A DNA stretch of 64,000 nt from Levilactobacillus humaensis (GTDB taxonomy: Bacteria > Bacillota > Bacilli > Lactobacillales > Lactobacillaceae), in assembly GCF_024345185.1 (NCBI RefSeq), contig NZ_BROB01000003.1, positions 57,880 through 121,879 on the forward strand, in the 5' to 3' direction. The translations under genes and the position numbers were made by a program. The notes under the pieces were generated by a model that saw only the letters and a list, made by a program, of their open reading frames with translations, had not been told where the DNA came from and made no database searches. Within the stretch, counting starts at the first letter, position 1; every line of letters begins with the position of its first letter. Of this stretch, positions 63,933-64,000 are shown in pieces.

Positions 63933-64000
63933 TCAAACCAAGTGCAACACTTTATCAAATAAAACTTCTTCAGGGGTACAGTAGTCTAGAACCTTTCTCG
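63933..64000 (-). mobile_element. IS30-family transposase, C-terminal end (element continues past the window)
   Basis: On the minus strand the last bases encode RKVLDYCTPEEVLFDKVLHL then Val and TGA (63933-63935). This is the characteristic C-terminus of IS30-family (Tra8) transposases of lactic acid bacteria. The stop codon lies close to the terminal inverted repeat, which includes AAGTGCAACACTT (63940-63952). The IS end falls near 63925-63940; the exact boundary and target duplication cannot be set without the other end. Confidence 0.85.

Overview
The window reads as chromosome from a Gram-positive lactic acid bacterium of the family Lactobacillaceae. The evidence is gene order and content. 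The clusters rpsP-khpA-rimM-trmD-rplS, dinG-ypmB-aspB-asnS-dnaD and pbp1A-recU / ypsA-gpsB-rnpB are Firmicutes syntenies. There is a four-gene mevalonate operon, an EbsA homologue and DUF3021/LytTR and YitT proteins, and an IS30-type transposase tail at the right edge. Most of the window has balanced to GC-leaning codon use. A Levilactobacillus-like species is my guess, but the sequence alone does not fix genus or species.

Layout. 1-4.0 kb: end of a P-type cation ATPase, then a MoxR ATPase / VWA protein / small protein operon. 4.0-6.5 kb: ribosomal and tRNA-modification operon. 6.5-8.7 kb: FakA-tail-like small protein divergent from a TetR regulator, and an acyltransferase. 9.1-11.7 kb: ABC exporter with LytTR and DUF3021 proteins. 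11.8-14.5 kb: candidate small RNA, small membrane protein and Kup K+ transporter. 14.7-17.7 kb: PepD dipeptidase and YjeM-like transporter. 17.9-24.7 kb: YitT, tautomerase, glycerol kinase, M20 deacylase, HAD phosphatase, RsmF. 24.8-28.8 kb: mevalonate operon. 29-35.8 kb: dinG to dnaD. 36.1-36.3 kb: GC-rich structured element. 36.4-40.9 kb: pbp1A, recU, ypsA, gpsB, rnpB. 40.9-43.8 kb: AT-rich ABC-exporter island flanked by gene fragments. 43.9-49.4 kb: RNA methyltransferase, HIT protein, ammonium transporter, acyltransferase, Nudix. 49.5-57 kb: CPBP protease, TetR, nitroreductase, FAD oxidoreductase, RNase H-like protein, EbsA, Fhs, LspA, RluD. 57.1-61.4 kb: pyrR-carA-carB. 61.5-64 kb: RqcH, MarR, IS30 end.

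The most unusual finding is the pyrR-carA-carB operon. Both carbamoyl-phosphate synthetase subunits are intact, well-translated reading frames, but the residues that define catalysis are gone. CarA lacks the glutaminase Cys, His and Glu. CarB lacks the glycine-rich ATP loop and metal ligands of the first ATP-grasp unit, most of the second ATP-grasp core, and the C-terminal allosteric domain. It looks like a retained pseudo-enzyme pair beside a normal PyrR.

Other points of interest: two GlnR/TnrA-type boxes before the ammonium transporter; a YodB/HxlR-type box before a nitroreductase; a 21-bp-period direct repeat before the LytTR/ABC operon; an approximately 110-nt promoter-to-terminator transcription unit at 11.8 kb; a multibranched RNA-like element at 36.1 kb; and the AT-rich island that interrupts the usual rnpB/methyltransferase neighbourhood and carries truncated genes at both ends. 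No tRNA, rRNA or CRISPR array was seen.
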